A stretch of DNA of 64,000 nt from Aedes albopictus (Eukaryota; Arthropoda; Insecta; Diptera; Culicidae): contig NC_085137.1 of the NCBI RefSeq assembly GCF_035046485.1, forward strand, positions 11,176,252-11,240,251, in the 5' to 3' direction. Made by a program: the position numbers and the translations under genes. The notes beneath the pieces are model-generated. The model ran no database searches. It was given only the letters and a program-made list of their open reading frames with translations, and had not been told where the DNA came from. This document shows, piece after piece, positions 1 through 10,134 of this stretch. Position 1 is the stretch's first letter; every line of letters begins with the position of its first letter.

Positions 1-597
1 GCCACCTCCTCTGTAGCTCCCAGACGATATGGGTAATAGCCGTTGAAACGGCGTTCCAACCAAACTCATCCCTACACACCCTCTGGACCAAGTTGTCCGG
101 AGTTGTGTCCTCCCCGCATGCGGTCACGCATTGTGCGGAAACGCGGGCGCACGAACAAAACGTGTTCCGCCGTTTCCTCTGAACCATTGCACACTGGGCA
201 TTCGGGAGAATCCGGATGCCCGAAACGGTGTTGATACTGTCGGAAGCAACCATGACCTGTAAGGACCTGTGTCAGGTGGAATGTAACTTCCCCATGGCGC
301 CTATTAATCCAACTATCTACCCTCGGTATCAACCTATGGGTCCACCTCCTTTGGTGGAACTGTTCCACGCGCGCTGCCATTTGACCATAGAGGCCATCCT
401 GGCAGTCCTGCGTATGCCTCTTGTGCCACGCATTTCGAAGCACTGCATGTCCTCACTGATAACAATGCTGATAGACACCATACCAGTTCGAATTACTTGT
501 TAAGCCAGGACTACAAAAGGTCACGTCAATAATTGACTCCGCTCCGTTTCGACTATAGGTACTCTTGGTACCGACGTTAGCCAAGTCGACATCTAAG
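1..597 (-). pseudogene. R1-clade LINE copy A: RT C-terminal part joined to an endonuclease fragment
   Basis: Two minus-strand pieces of a non-LTR retrotransposon ORF2. From 597 down to about 453 the frame reads the end of an APE-type endonuclease (residues such as ESIIDVTFCSP). From 443 down to 72 it reads the C-terminal end of an ORF2 protein, with the RRWTHRLIP segment and a CCHC-type knuckle (CPVC, then H and a mutated fourth position). Compared with copy B, everything between the late endonuclease and the region after the RT is missing, so copy A carries a large internal deletion. The piece runs off the left edge of the window. The frame into 597 is continuous with the endonuclease beyond 1858 once the 606-1849 insertion and one target copy are discounted. 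Confidence 0.8.
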
Positions 598-1139
598 ATG
601 GCCAGTAGCCTGGTACACGGTTTATATGGGAAAATACAAAAAATGAAAAAACTCAAGCTCCTGTATACTTTTTGAGTTCCACTTTGGTCCCATATCAACT
701 GTGCAAAATTTCAGATCGATCTGAAAAACTATATTTTAGCGCCTGCCATTCTTAGTTTTTCATACGATTTACTATGAGGAAATTTTACTCCTGCAAAGAA
801 AAATCGCTAGGAGTCACCCCTAGAGCCCTAAAAATAATTTGATGAATGATTTCTGTAGAAAACTTCACTAGGAATCAGACCTCCGAAGACAGCAAACCCA
901 TGCGACGTTCGTGAAAAAAGTTATTAGGCCTCATTCGATCGACAAAATGACGAGATTTTATTATTTATTGTTATTCCTTACATGTTAAACAGCGTTTGCA
1001 TGCCATTCGGTTTTCAGTCAATCATTCATCGATTTATTTTTAGGGGTTAAGGCGCAACCTGTGGCGATTTTTCTTTGAAAAGGAGATTTTCCTTATACTA
1101 TATCGTATGAAAACTTAAAATGGCTGGCGCTAAAATATA

Positions 1140-1686
1140 CACTGTTGAAAATGCTTTGACATCCATGTGCACAACAGAACATGTGCTCGATGAACAAATT
1201 GAGATTTGAAATTATGAAAAGAAATCCACGTACTCCGGTGAGACTCGAACTCACGACTCCCAATTCGCTAGACGGGCGCTTCTATTCCTTCAAGCTACGG
1301 AGTCACTCGACTATCTCCGTCGCCAGCAGGCCTAGAACTGAACTCGATTCCACAATCGCACATGGTTATCTTCTTTTCACAATCCAAACCCCCTTCGGAT
1401 GGGATTAGATGAACATCTAACACATTGTCTGTTGTGCACATGTATGTCAAAGCGGGAGAGGAATGTGCGATTGTGGAATCGAGTTCAGTTCTAGGCCTGC
1501 TGGCGACGGAGATAGTCGAGTGACTCCGTAGCTTGAAGGAATAGAAGCGCCCGTCTAGCGAATTGGGAGTCGTGAGTTCGAGTCTCACCGGAGTACGTGG
1601 ATTTCTTTTCATAATTTCAAATCTCAATTTGTTCATCGAGCACATGTTCTGTTGTGCACATGGATGTCAAAGCATTTTCAACAGTG
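1140..1686. mobile_element. TA-flanked foldback element with tRNA-like arms
   Basis: Arms of about 230 bp (1140-1370 and 1465-1686) are nearly perfect inverted copies around a spacer of roughly 100 bp. The ends are CACTGTTGAAAATG and its reverse complement, flanked by TA on both sides (1138-1139 and 1687-1688), as for Tc1/mariner-type elements. The equal, mirrored reading frames seen in both arms are a result of the palindrome, not of coding. Each arm carries a tRNA-like segment. Confidence 0.8.
1505..1597 (+). other. tRNA-like (pol III promoter-like) segment in foldback arm
   Basis: The segment from about 1519 to 1596 has a TAGCTTGAAGG stretch resembling an A box, and GTGAG-TTCGAGT-CTCAC, a perfect 5-bp T-arm with a seven-base loop that matches a B box. 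The acceptor halves GACTCCG and CGGAGTA pair at six positions. The D arm and anticodon arm are poor, so this is a tRNA-derived relic rather than a functional tRNA. A mirrored copy lies on the minus strand at about 1228-1320. Confidence 0.5.
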
Positions 1687-1857
1687 TAATTTCCCACATG
1701 GCTTGGTCAGCCAAAGCAAAATCAAGAAATTGACATTTGGCTAAAATATAGTTTTTCCGATCGAGCTGAAATTTTGCACAGTTGATATGGGGCCAAAATG
1801 GAACTCAAAAAGTGTACAGGAGAAAAATGTCTTTTTGTGTCCCACGCTAATGGCCAG

Positions 1858-2300
1858 TGTTTCTAGCAGGATCTGACCCCGCTGGTTCGTGAAACGGCTT
1901 CCCCATTCCACGGCCCAGGCATTAAAGTCACCCGCTATTACCACCGGCCTTCGCCCTGTTAGCACGGTCGTTAAGCGGTCCAGCACTTGCGTGAACCGTT
2001 CGATCGGCCACCGCGGAGGCGCATAACAGCTACAGAAGAAGACCCCGTTTACTTTGGCGACCACGAAGTCCTCATAGGTAGTAGACACCAACTCCTGGAC
2101 GAGGTATTTACCCGTCGTCCATATCGCCGCCATTTTTCTGGTCCCATCCGCGACCCAGTTGCCGTTGCCGGCGGGTACTCGATATGATGGCGATATCCGT
2201 CTGCCACTCAGAAACCGCCTGACAAAGCAGTTGCTGAGCCGCATCACAGTGGTTCAGGTTCAGCTGCGTTACCTGGACTGTGAATTGTTGTTCACTGCGG
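1858..2300 (-). pseudogene. LINE copy A: N-terminal endonuclease part of ORF2
   Basis: Reading the minus strand, this codes for the start of an R1-clade APE-type endonuclease: QLNLNHCDAAQQLL, then CSCYAPPRWPIERF and the catalytic-region motif GDFNAWAVEWGS, all closely parallel to copy B. Frames change between 2320-2108 and 2247-1858, so there is at least one frameshift. The open frame runs on into the hAT element as an artefact. As in copy B, the ORF2 start overlaps the end of ORF1. Confidence 0.8.
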
Positions 2301-3110
2301 CTTTCTTGAAGGCCGGGCACCTTGGACCACCCATCGAATGTCTGTTGTTCGAGGATTTCCCGGTACAGATCATCCAGATGGGTGGACTCGTGCAGCTTTG
2401 GGCCTTATGACCTTCAGCGCCGCATCGCCTGCACAGTTTTCGCCAGTCGGGGCCTTTGCAATCCCACGACTTGTGTCCTGGTTCCAGACACCTGAAGCAA
2501 ACCTCTGGTGGCTCGTGGAATGTCAGGTGACATACACACCAACCCACCTTTATGCTCCCTCCTTTACGGACTTTTTGACGTCCGCCACAGGTAGCTGAAT
2601 CAAAGCTATCTGTGTCCCTGCTGGCCCTTTCCGTAGCTTGACGGCTGCGGCGGCCACCTACACATCGCACTGTTGCCGCAGTGCCGTGACGAGCTCTTCC
2701 ACTTCGGTGATCTCATCAATGTCCTTGACCTTCAGAGTCGCCTCATGTGTCAGAGCCCTCACCTGCACACCCTCACCAAGGACCTCTTCTGCCAGCCTCT
2801 TATAGGCGGCGCCCTTGTGCTGCTTCTGGCGCTTCAGCTCCAGGATCATCTCGAGTACGTTTAATACTGCGTACGTCGGTTCCGAGACCCTCAAGCATGG
2901 CGTCGCTTCGCATCGTCTTCAAGACGTCCGAGTACTTGGACTGTTCCGTCTTGATGACGATCGCGTCGCCTTTCTCGCGCTTGGCACCTGCTCTCCTACG
3001 CCTTGGCTTGGCGTCCTGCGCTACTACCTGAGGATTCGTCTTCTTCTTCCGCTCTACCTTCGTCCAGGGGGGGGGGGGCGGGGGTCCTCCCCTAGGATCG
3101 CCCTGCTCTG
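2269..3110 (-). pseudogene. LINE copy A: ORF1 (gag-like, zinc knuckles), frameshifted
   Basis: The C-terminal part (2670-2269) has CCHC zinc knuckles (CFRCLEPGHKSWDC and CRRCGAEGHKAQSC), typical of R1/Jockey-type ORF1 RNA-binding proteins. An upstream piece (2894-2658) in another frame continues it, with VLEMILELKRQKQHKG matching the equivalent part of copy B. At least one frameshift separates them, and a run of G at about 3067-3078 lies further upstream. This is the same clade as copy B but clearly a different, older copy or family. Confidence 0.75.
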
Positions 3111-3252
3111 TGGCTGCTGAGGGCCCACCAGCGGTGGCAACCCCTTGTTCCCATCGTTCCGGGACGGGCCAGCCTTTTCAGGCCCACCCTTCCCTGCTTA
3201 GTAGTCCTATTCTTAGCCGGCGACTACGCGGCTGACTCGCAAGCGGGGGTGC
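3111..3252 (-). mobile_element. LINE copy A: 5' end
   Basis: GC-rich sequence upstream of ORF1 of copy A, ending directly against a short TCTG repeat at 3253. The abrupt change into the microsatellite marks the 5' terminus of the element on the minus strand. Confidence 0.55.
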
Positions 3253-3273
3253 GTCTGTCTGTCTGTCTGTCTG
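3253..3273. repeat. Short (TCTG)n microsatellite between two LINEs
   Basis: Five TCTG units lie exactly between the 5' end of LINE copy A and the poly(A) end of copy B, which reads as poly(T) on the plus strand. The same tetranucleotide flanks the 5' end of copy B at 18572. Confidence 0.9.
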
Positions 3274-4103
3274 TTTTTTTTTTTTTATTCTAGGAGTCCA
3301 AAAATCTTCTAAAGACGCTGTGTGGGATTCGAATGTGCGCTTACCCACTAAAAACACTCTCCTAGTTCACCTCCACCTTAAATTCCCCTCCGGTACCACC
3401 ATGCAGTATTTCTTCGGAGGGGAGGCGTTATGTGCCTTGTGCACCATCACCAATTCGTTATTCTACTAGTCGTACTGAGCCGTTTGGCTCCCGTGTAATT
3501 TGTTGTTCTATTTTGATTAAACAGTCGCCATTTAGCGACCTTCTACTGTGTTAGCCACATTTACCATGCCACATGCCGAGCCATTTAGCTCCAGTTAGTA
3601 ATGTGTTAGTACTAATTTGTTCGCCATTTAGCGATTGATAACGGTCACTAACACTCTTAATGCAGTTCTCTACTCCGTTATAGGTCTTCTGGAAGCGACC
3701 ATGTAGCCTTTAGCACTCTCGCGTACTACTCGGGTAGTCCCCGGCGGTGAATCTATCCTACTCCGACGAAGAGTTCCCCGACAGTGGAAGATCTTCCGAA
3801 ACCGAACTTCCCGGGTAGGTGCCGAGGTCGGTTCTGCGATTCCGGTTGAGGTCGGCTTCCGGTTCACAGGCGCCCCGACGACCAAGCTCCGGTGCTTTTT
3901 ACGCGGAACTACTCGGTCTAGTCCCCGGCGGTGGACCTAGCCTACTCCGACGGAGACAACCCCGGCAGTGGAAGTTCTCCCGACACCGAAAATCCCGACC
4001 AGTGAAGTGCCGAGGTCGGTCTGGCGATTCCGGTTGGTGGTTGGCTTCCGGTTCACCAGCGCCCCGACGACTCAAAACCGGTACTACGCCACGAACTACT
4101 CGG
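3274..4103 (-). mobile_element. LINE copy B: 3' UTR with about 187-bp tandem repeats and poly(A) tail
   Basis: The plus-strand T run at 3274-3287 is the poly(A) end of copy B. Between it and the ORF2 stop lie three related units beginning near 3722, 3905 and 4094. Each carries a TACTCGG(T) ... CCCCGRCGGTGG ... GCCTACTCCG pattern followed by a GATTCCGGTTG / CGGCTTCCGGTTCACC stretch, at spacings of about 183-189 bp. Further 3', a shorter repeated motif CGCCATTTAGCGA appears twice. No coding function is claimed. Confidence 0.7.
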
Positions 4104-5946
4104 TCATATCCCCGACGATGGATCATGCCTACTCCGTTCGCGATCAGCCATCCTCTGATCCTCCCGCCATTTTCGCTGCAACGACGACATGATCTGCACA
4201 ACTGACCTATTCACCGCGCTCCACGTAACTTCGTTCTGGCACATCTCCGTAATGATGTTGTTCGCGTTCAGATTCCCAACACTGCTCGCTTGCATCTTGC
4301 TACGTTCCGCCATGAACCGTGGGCAGTAGAATACCACGTGCTCCGGTGTCTCCTCCTCGTTCGGACAGGCCGGGCAAAGTGGGGACTCTGCGTGGCCGAA
4401 TTGGTGCAGATACTTCCTAAAGCAACCATGGCCTGACAGGAACTGTGTCAGATGGAAGTTGACTTCTCCGTGTTTTCTGTCCACCCATACCGAAACGTTT
4501 GGAATGAGCCGATGGGTCCATCTTCCGTTTGCGGCGCTATCCCAGTCCAGCTGCCACTTTCTCATCGAATCAGCTCTCGCATTCTTGCGGGATCCTGTCG
4601 TTCCTCGGCGATTGTAACATTCGCAGTCTTCTTCCAGTACGATTTTTATGGGGATCATTCCCACTATGATGCAGACCGCTTCCGTGGATATGGTTCGGTA
4701 TGCACTGGCTACTCTCATAGCCATCAGCCTGTATGTGCTATTCAGCCGCGCCAGGTTCCTCTTCGATAGCTGTCCAGCTGCCCAGACAGGAGCGCCGTAC
4801 CGAAGTACCGACGTCGACACGCTGGCAAGCAGTCTCCTCGTACCGCTACTGACTGCCGATCTGTTTGACATGATCCTGGTCAACGCTGCGATTGCTTTGG
4901 CCGCTTTCTCGCAGGCGTAGTCGACGTGACTGTTGAAGTTTAGCCGGTCGTCGATCAACACCCCAAGATGCTTCACTTCTCGTCTCGAGTCGATGGTGAG
5001 TTCTCCGACTGAAACTTTAACATGCTGTACCGCCTTTCGGTTGCTGATCATCAGCACTTCGGTTTTGTGATGAGCTAATGCCAGCTTCCTCTCGCACATC
5101 CAGTTTTCGACCATTTCTATCGCCGCCGAGGCCCGTACTTCCACTTCGTTCAGCGACTCACCGATTACTATGAGCACGACGTCATCCGCGAACCCAACAA
5201 TCTGCACTCCTCTTGGTAAGCTTAACTGCAGCAATTCGTCGTACATCGCGTTCCACAGCATCGGGCCCAGGATAGAGCCTTGAGGAACACCCGCTGTTAT
5301 GCCTACACTCTTCTGTCCCTCACGCGTTTCGTAGACCAACGTCCGGTTCTGAAAGTAGCTCTTCAGTATTCTGCAGAGATACTCGGGAACCCTCATCCGA
5401 TGTAGGGATCTAGCTATTGCTTCCCAACTAGCGCTGTTGAATGCATTTTTCACGTCTAGAGTGACGACCGCACAATAGCGATTTCCTCTTCTCTTTTGCT
5501 TCATGGCCGCATCGGCTGCTTGAACAACTACCCGGATAGCATCAACTGTACACCTTCTTCTTCGGAACCCGAACTGCATCCTCGATAGTCCGTTCTCGCC
5601 TTCTGTGTAATTTCCGAGTCTGTTGGAGATCACCTTCTCCAGAAGTTTTCCAGTCGTGTCCAGCAGACATATAGGCCTATACGCCGATGCATCTTCGGGT
5701 GGCTTGCCCGGCTTCGGCAGCAGAACCAATTTCTGCCGCTTCCAACGATCGGGGAAGTTTCCGTCGTCGATACACTTCTGCAATGTGGTTCGAAACATAT
5801 CCGGGTTTTGTTGGATTGCTGTTTTCAGAACCAAGTTGGAGATGCCATCTAGTCCTGGCACTTTCTTGGGTTTTAAGCTCTTCGCTACCGTGATGAGCTC
5901 CTGGTTGGAAATACGGGATTCCTCCATATCAGCGGCGACTTCCTCA
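4104..5946 (-). CDS. LINE copy B ORF2, C-terminal part: reverse transcriptase and CCHC knuckle
   Basis: A 607-residue open frame encoding the reverse transcriptase of an R1-clade non-LTR retrotransposon. Visible RT landmarks are KPKKVPGLDGI (about residues 19-29), the YRPICLL block (83-89), LDVKNAF with the first catalytic Asp (157-163), GVPQGSILGP (213-222) and FADDVVL with the catalytic Asp pair (246-252). The C-terminus holds a CX2CX8HX4C knuckle (C518, C521, H530, C535), usual for this clade. It reverse-transcribes the element RNA at a nicked target. The frame continues upstream to 5946, where the 10-kb insertion begins; the endonuclease half is at 15978-17145. Without the insertion and one 8-bp target copy the two halves are in the same frame, so the insertion inactivated an otherwise open ORF2. 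Confidence 0.9.
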
Positions 5947-5984
5947 CACTAGCGTGCACAGGGGGGGGGGCAAGGGGGGGCACT

Positions 5985-7810
5985 TCCCCCCCTTCTATAA
6001 AAAATTTTATGCACCATTTTTGCAATTCTTGCACTTTGGATCTTACCACGCAATGTTGAGAATCACTGAGCTATGGTGCACCATTGACACATACTATTTC
6101 TAGTATCTCTTGCTCAACCATGATGTTCTCAGAATCATCTAGGCTAATCTCAGGCACCATCTTCTAACTAATCAGTGATGTCAACGCCACATTTGAAAAA
6201 CTTGCACCATTTTGGCATTTCGTATTCCAAAACTGTATACTATGTACGTGAACCATGGTGACTTCGGCACCACATTGAATTCCAAGCACCATTTTTGAAA
6301 TTCGTGCACCTAGTCATACTAATTAACAGTGACGGCTAATACAGCACACTAACATCATGCACCTTCTTCAAAGCTTTCAATGCACCTTCATAATGTCCAC
6401 AGAATGATCTAGGTATCCACGGATTATGATGATCGCATGAAATGTATTTTTATCATTTGAGTATCTAATACCTCATACAGATATGCACCATCATGAAATG
6501 TCATGCACCATCACAGCTCTTCAAGCACCAAGCACGTTTATCATATCATCTAGGCATCTAAAGCACCGTAATGCCGTGAGCATCACATAAAAAACATGTT
6601 TTGTATGCTATGCATAATTTTTGCAGTTCGTGCACCTAACCATGCAACATGTTGATAAGATTTGAAAAACGGTGACAACTAATGCATCATCTAGTATCAT
6701 GCACCTTCTTCAAAGCTTTCCAAACTCCATTTTGGCATTCACTATATCATCTAGGCATCTTATGCACCATTATGATGTGGTTCACAAGTGAATTTGATGC
6801 ACCATTTTGGCATTTCACATACAAAATAGCATTCCTTCTATCTGGACTATGTTGATTTCTGTGCCGCATTGAGTTTCCTGCACCATTTTTGCATTTTTGC
6901 AATTCGTGCACCTATGGAATTTGTTGAGTATAACTGAATCATGGTAAAACTAATGCACCATACAAACATCATGTAGCTCCTTTGCATTCCATGCACCACC
7001 ATGATTATCACATAAATATCTAAGCACCATCTCACGCGTCAACTAAGCATTTAATACACTTTTGAATTTCATAAGCTCCATTTCGCCATATCGTACACCT
7101 AATTGTATTTCATGTACCTGATCCATGTTGACTTCCGCACCACATTAAATTCTATGCATCATTTCTGCAATTCTTGCATTTTAGATCTAACCACCCAATG
7201 TTGAGAATCACTGAATCATGGTGGCAACAAATGCACCACTGATACATACAATTTCTTAGTATCTCATGCACAACCATGATGTTCTCAGAATCATCTAGGC
7301 TAATCTCACGCACCATCTTTTAACTAATCAGTGATGTCAGCACCATATTCGAATAACATGCACAATTTTGGCATTTCGTATTCCAAAACTGTAATCCATG
7401 TACGTGAACCATGGTGACTTCGGCACCACATTGAATTCCAAGCACCATTTTTGCAATTCGTGCACCTAGCCATACACAATGTCGAGTGTCGCTGAATAAC
7501 GGTGACAGCTGATACAGCACACTAACATCATGTATCTTCTTCAAAGCGTCATCTAGGTATCCACGCATTATGCTAATCTCATGCACTATCATTTATTCAA
7601 CTAGGAATCTAATGCATCATACTGATATGTGCACCATCATTAAATTTCATGCACCATCAAAGCTTTCCGAGCACCATTTCTGCGTTTATTACATCATCTA
7701 GGTATCTGATGCATCATTATGTTGTGAGCATCACATAAAATACTTTTATTTTGTATTCTATGCACCATTTTTGCAATCTTTGAATAACGATGACAACTAT
7801 TGCAGCACCC
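5985..7810. repeat. GCACCAT-rich satellite, left block
   Basis: AT-rich DNA built from short degenerate phrases such as (A)TGCACCAT(T), ATCATCTAGG and TTTGGCATTTC. A longer-order repeat is also present: about 180 bp around 6125-6305 recurs at about 7268-7450, giving a period near 1.15 kb. Reading frames here are short and have no recognisable protein content. Confidence 0.85.
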
Positions 7811-7812
7811 TA

Positions 7813-9409
7813 CCCAGACAACCAGAACTCGCATAAAAATGCATAGATTTAATCATATTATCACTAACATACCTCACAATCGCATAAATGTAAACACCAA
7901 ATGCAACATAAGTGCGAAATTCATCGCAAAACCCGACATTTTAATGGTTGTTGACGATGAATCAAACTGAATCGCATAATAACACGAGCAAACTCATAAC
8001 ATAGCATTCAAATTCGCAATTTGCATGGTTATGCGAACTTTGTTTTGTTATGACAGCTCTTCTTGCATTAGTGTGTTGATTAACTCGCATAAATGCACAA
8101 GCAAGTTTGTTTACATATCAATACAAACTCGCATAAACGATAATCTGTTATGCGTACATAATGTGATTTGAAATGTGATAACACATGGAAAGTTGCTGTT
8201 TGATTGTGGTTGGACTGTGGATCCGTGCCGAGAAAGTGAAAAATCATTCGGTAGTGAACCGTTTGTGTTAAAATTAAATCATTATAACTGTTTTAGTGGC
8301 CCTGGTGTATTAGTTTCGAAGTGTTTTGAACTAGCCCTTGTAAAAAAAATGCAACATTTATCGTGCAGGTTCGCGTTGTTTGCCAAGCTACCCCGTACTG
8401 GGACACCACAGGTAAGTCAGTTTTATTTTAGAAGACATCGAGATGAGTTAGAATGGTATTGCAATGTAACATCCTGTTTCTCAAGAATTATGTGGTGTTA
8501 AGTATAAGGCACCGGCAGCTAATCCAGAAGTAATAAGTTCGACACCGGGGGCAATGTGAGTTGTTTTTTGTTTGTTTTAATAAAACAACTCGCATAATAT
8601 GATTGATTACGTCGCAATGTGTACTAAAGACCGGTCCAGAAAGTATGGACGCAGTAAGAAAATACTGGCATTTCATAACTATTGATGACTAGTTCTTTTT
8701 GAAAGCTACATCCTGTTGGTCAACCTATTTTCTCAGCATTTGTATGACGGTTTTTGTGGTTCCAACAGTGTATTTCAAAATACATGAACTTTCAACGGAA
8801 CATCATTGAAAAAATGTGCACAAACGATGTACAGAGTTTGAAAGGTCACTTAGGAAAAGAACAAAATATGGAGGGAGTAAGTTAGAAAATTGTGCAACCA
8901 GCAATTAGCAACCACGATGGGAATAACACGTTAAGGCATAGGCAAAAATTGGGTGAAAAAATACAGATCCTGCTATCCCTCGTTTGGATAAACAAATAAT
9001 GAAAGTGTTTGAGCACAACAAAAAACCTTCTAATTAACACAGAGCGGGGTATGACCAAAAAAGTTACCATTTCGAATTCCATTGTTCATCGTGGCAACGA
9101 ACGTTTGAATTTTCGATCCTCTAGTAAGCAGAAACAGACAAAATGGAGCCCGAAACACGAACCATCGATCAGGCTCAGACAACTGAAGACTAGGTGCGTC
9201 CATACTTTCTGGGGCAGTCATCGATAATCGCAGAAGATATCGTGTCAACTCACATAGCGCTATCTTTCTTCCGTCAATGCACGCATATCGCCTCCACTTT
9301 TGCATGTATAGGGCATATTCGCAGCGTTTTATGCGATGAAACTTTTACGCTTAGTTGCACGTATGAAATGGTCGTAAACTTCGTTTTACGTGTGAATTGG
9401 TTGTCTGGG
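7813..9409. mobile_element. TIR element (CCCAGACAACCA ends, TA duplication) inside the satellite
   Basis: The ends are CCCAGACAACCA and its reverse complement, flanked by TA at 7811-7812 and 9410-9411. Subterminal DNA repeats ACTCGCATAA many times. A 108-codon frame at 8175-8501 matches nothing I recognise and lacks transposase motifs. The flanking satellite resumes on both sides. A smaller inverted-repeat element (8636-9212) sits inside. Confidence 0.75.
8636..9212. mobile_element. Nested element with CCAGAAAGTATGGACGCA inverted ends
   Basis: CCAGAAAGTATGGACGCA at 8636-8653 has its exact reverse complement at 9195-9212. The 18-bp ends resemble Tc1/mariner-type TIRs, but no clean TA duplication adjoins them. 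The interior has no convincing transposase. Confidence 0.6.
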
Positions 9410-9411
9410 TA

Positions 9412-10110
9412 GTGTTATGCGCCTTTTTCAAAGCTTTCCATGCACCATTTTGGCATTCACTATATCATCTAGGCATCTTATGCACCATTATGATGTGGTT
9501 TACATTTGAATTTGATGCACCATTTTGGCATTTTGCATACAAAATAGTATTTCACGTACCTGGACTATGTTGATTTCTGTGCCACATTGAGTTTCCTGCA
9601 CCTTTGCACGAATTGCAAGTGCACCTTAATATGAAACATGACGAGTATAACAGAATCATGGCGAAGCTAATGCACCATACTGACATCATGCACCAGCATG
9701 ATGTTCACAGAATCATCTAGGCACCATCTCACGCACCATCTTTGAATAAAATATGTGTCTAATTGCGAAATCATGCACCATCGTTAAATTTCATGTATTA
9801 CTATAGCTTTTAATGCGTAATCGTGGCGTTCACTATATCATCTAGGCATCTATTGCACCATTATTATTGTATGAAGTTTCGTACATCGAAATACGATGTC
9901 CGATGTCAGCTCTAATGAATCATACTGACATCGATGAATGACATGCTCCATATCAGAAGATCCTATACACCACAGACATCATGCACCTTTATTGCCGCAC
10001 ACAATTTGATTTTTACGCAGCACCAACATTTTTATGTTTACATCATCTCCAAATCTCATGTTTTATCTCAGCATTCTATAAATCAAATTGCAATTACTTG
10101 CCACGCATGC
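9412..10110. repeat. GCACCAT-rich satellite, right block
   Basis: Continuation of the left block after the 7813-9409 insertion. About 160 bp around 9430-9600 closely matches 6716-6890, supporting a long-order repeat structure. Confidence 0.8.
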
Positions 10111-10134
10111 ATCATCTCGACGTTTTCTTGATCA

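Larger units (their letters stand above)
606..1849. mobile_element. Non-autonomous hAT-type element inserted in LINE copy A
   Basis: The two sides carry the same 8-bp sequence ATGGCCAG (598-605 and 1850-1857), a typical hAT duplication length that also fits the hAT preference for T at position 2 and A at position 7. The ends are imperfect inverted repeats of the form TAGC(C/G)TGG(T/G)ACAC. Discounting the insertion leaves the host LINE endonuclease frame continuous. Inside are further inverted repeats: 650-745 pairs with 1733-1830, and 731-850 pairs with 1028-1137. There is no transposase-like frame. A second element (1140-1686) sits inside it. Confidence 0.85.

Noticed and set aside
1181..1645. 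Matching frames on both strands suggesting a conserved protein
   Set aside because: They are the two arms of one palindrome, and the sequence is tRNA-like.
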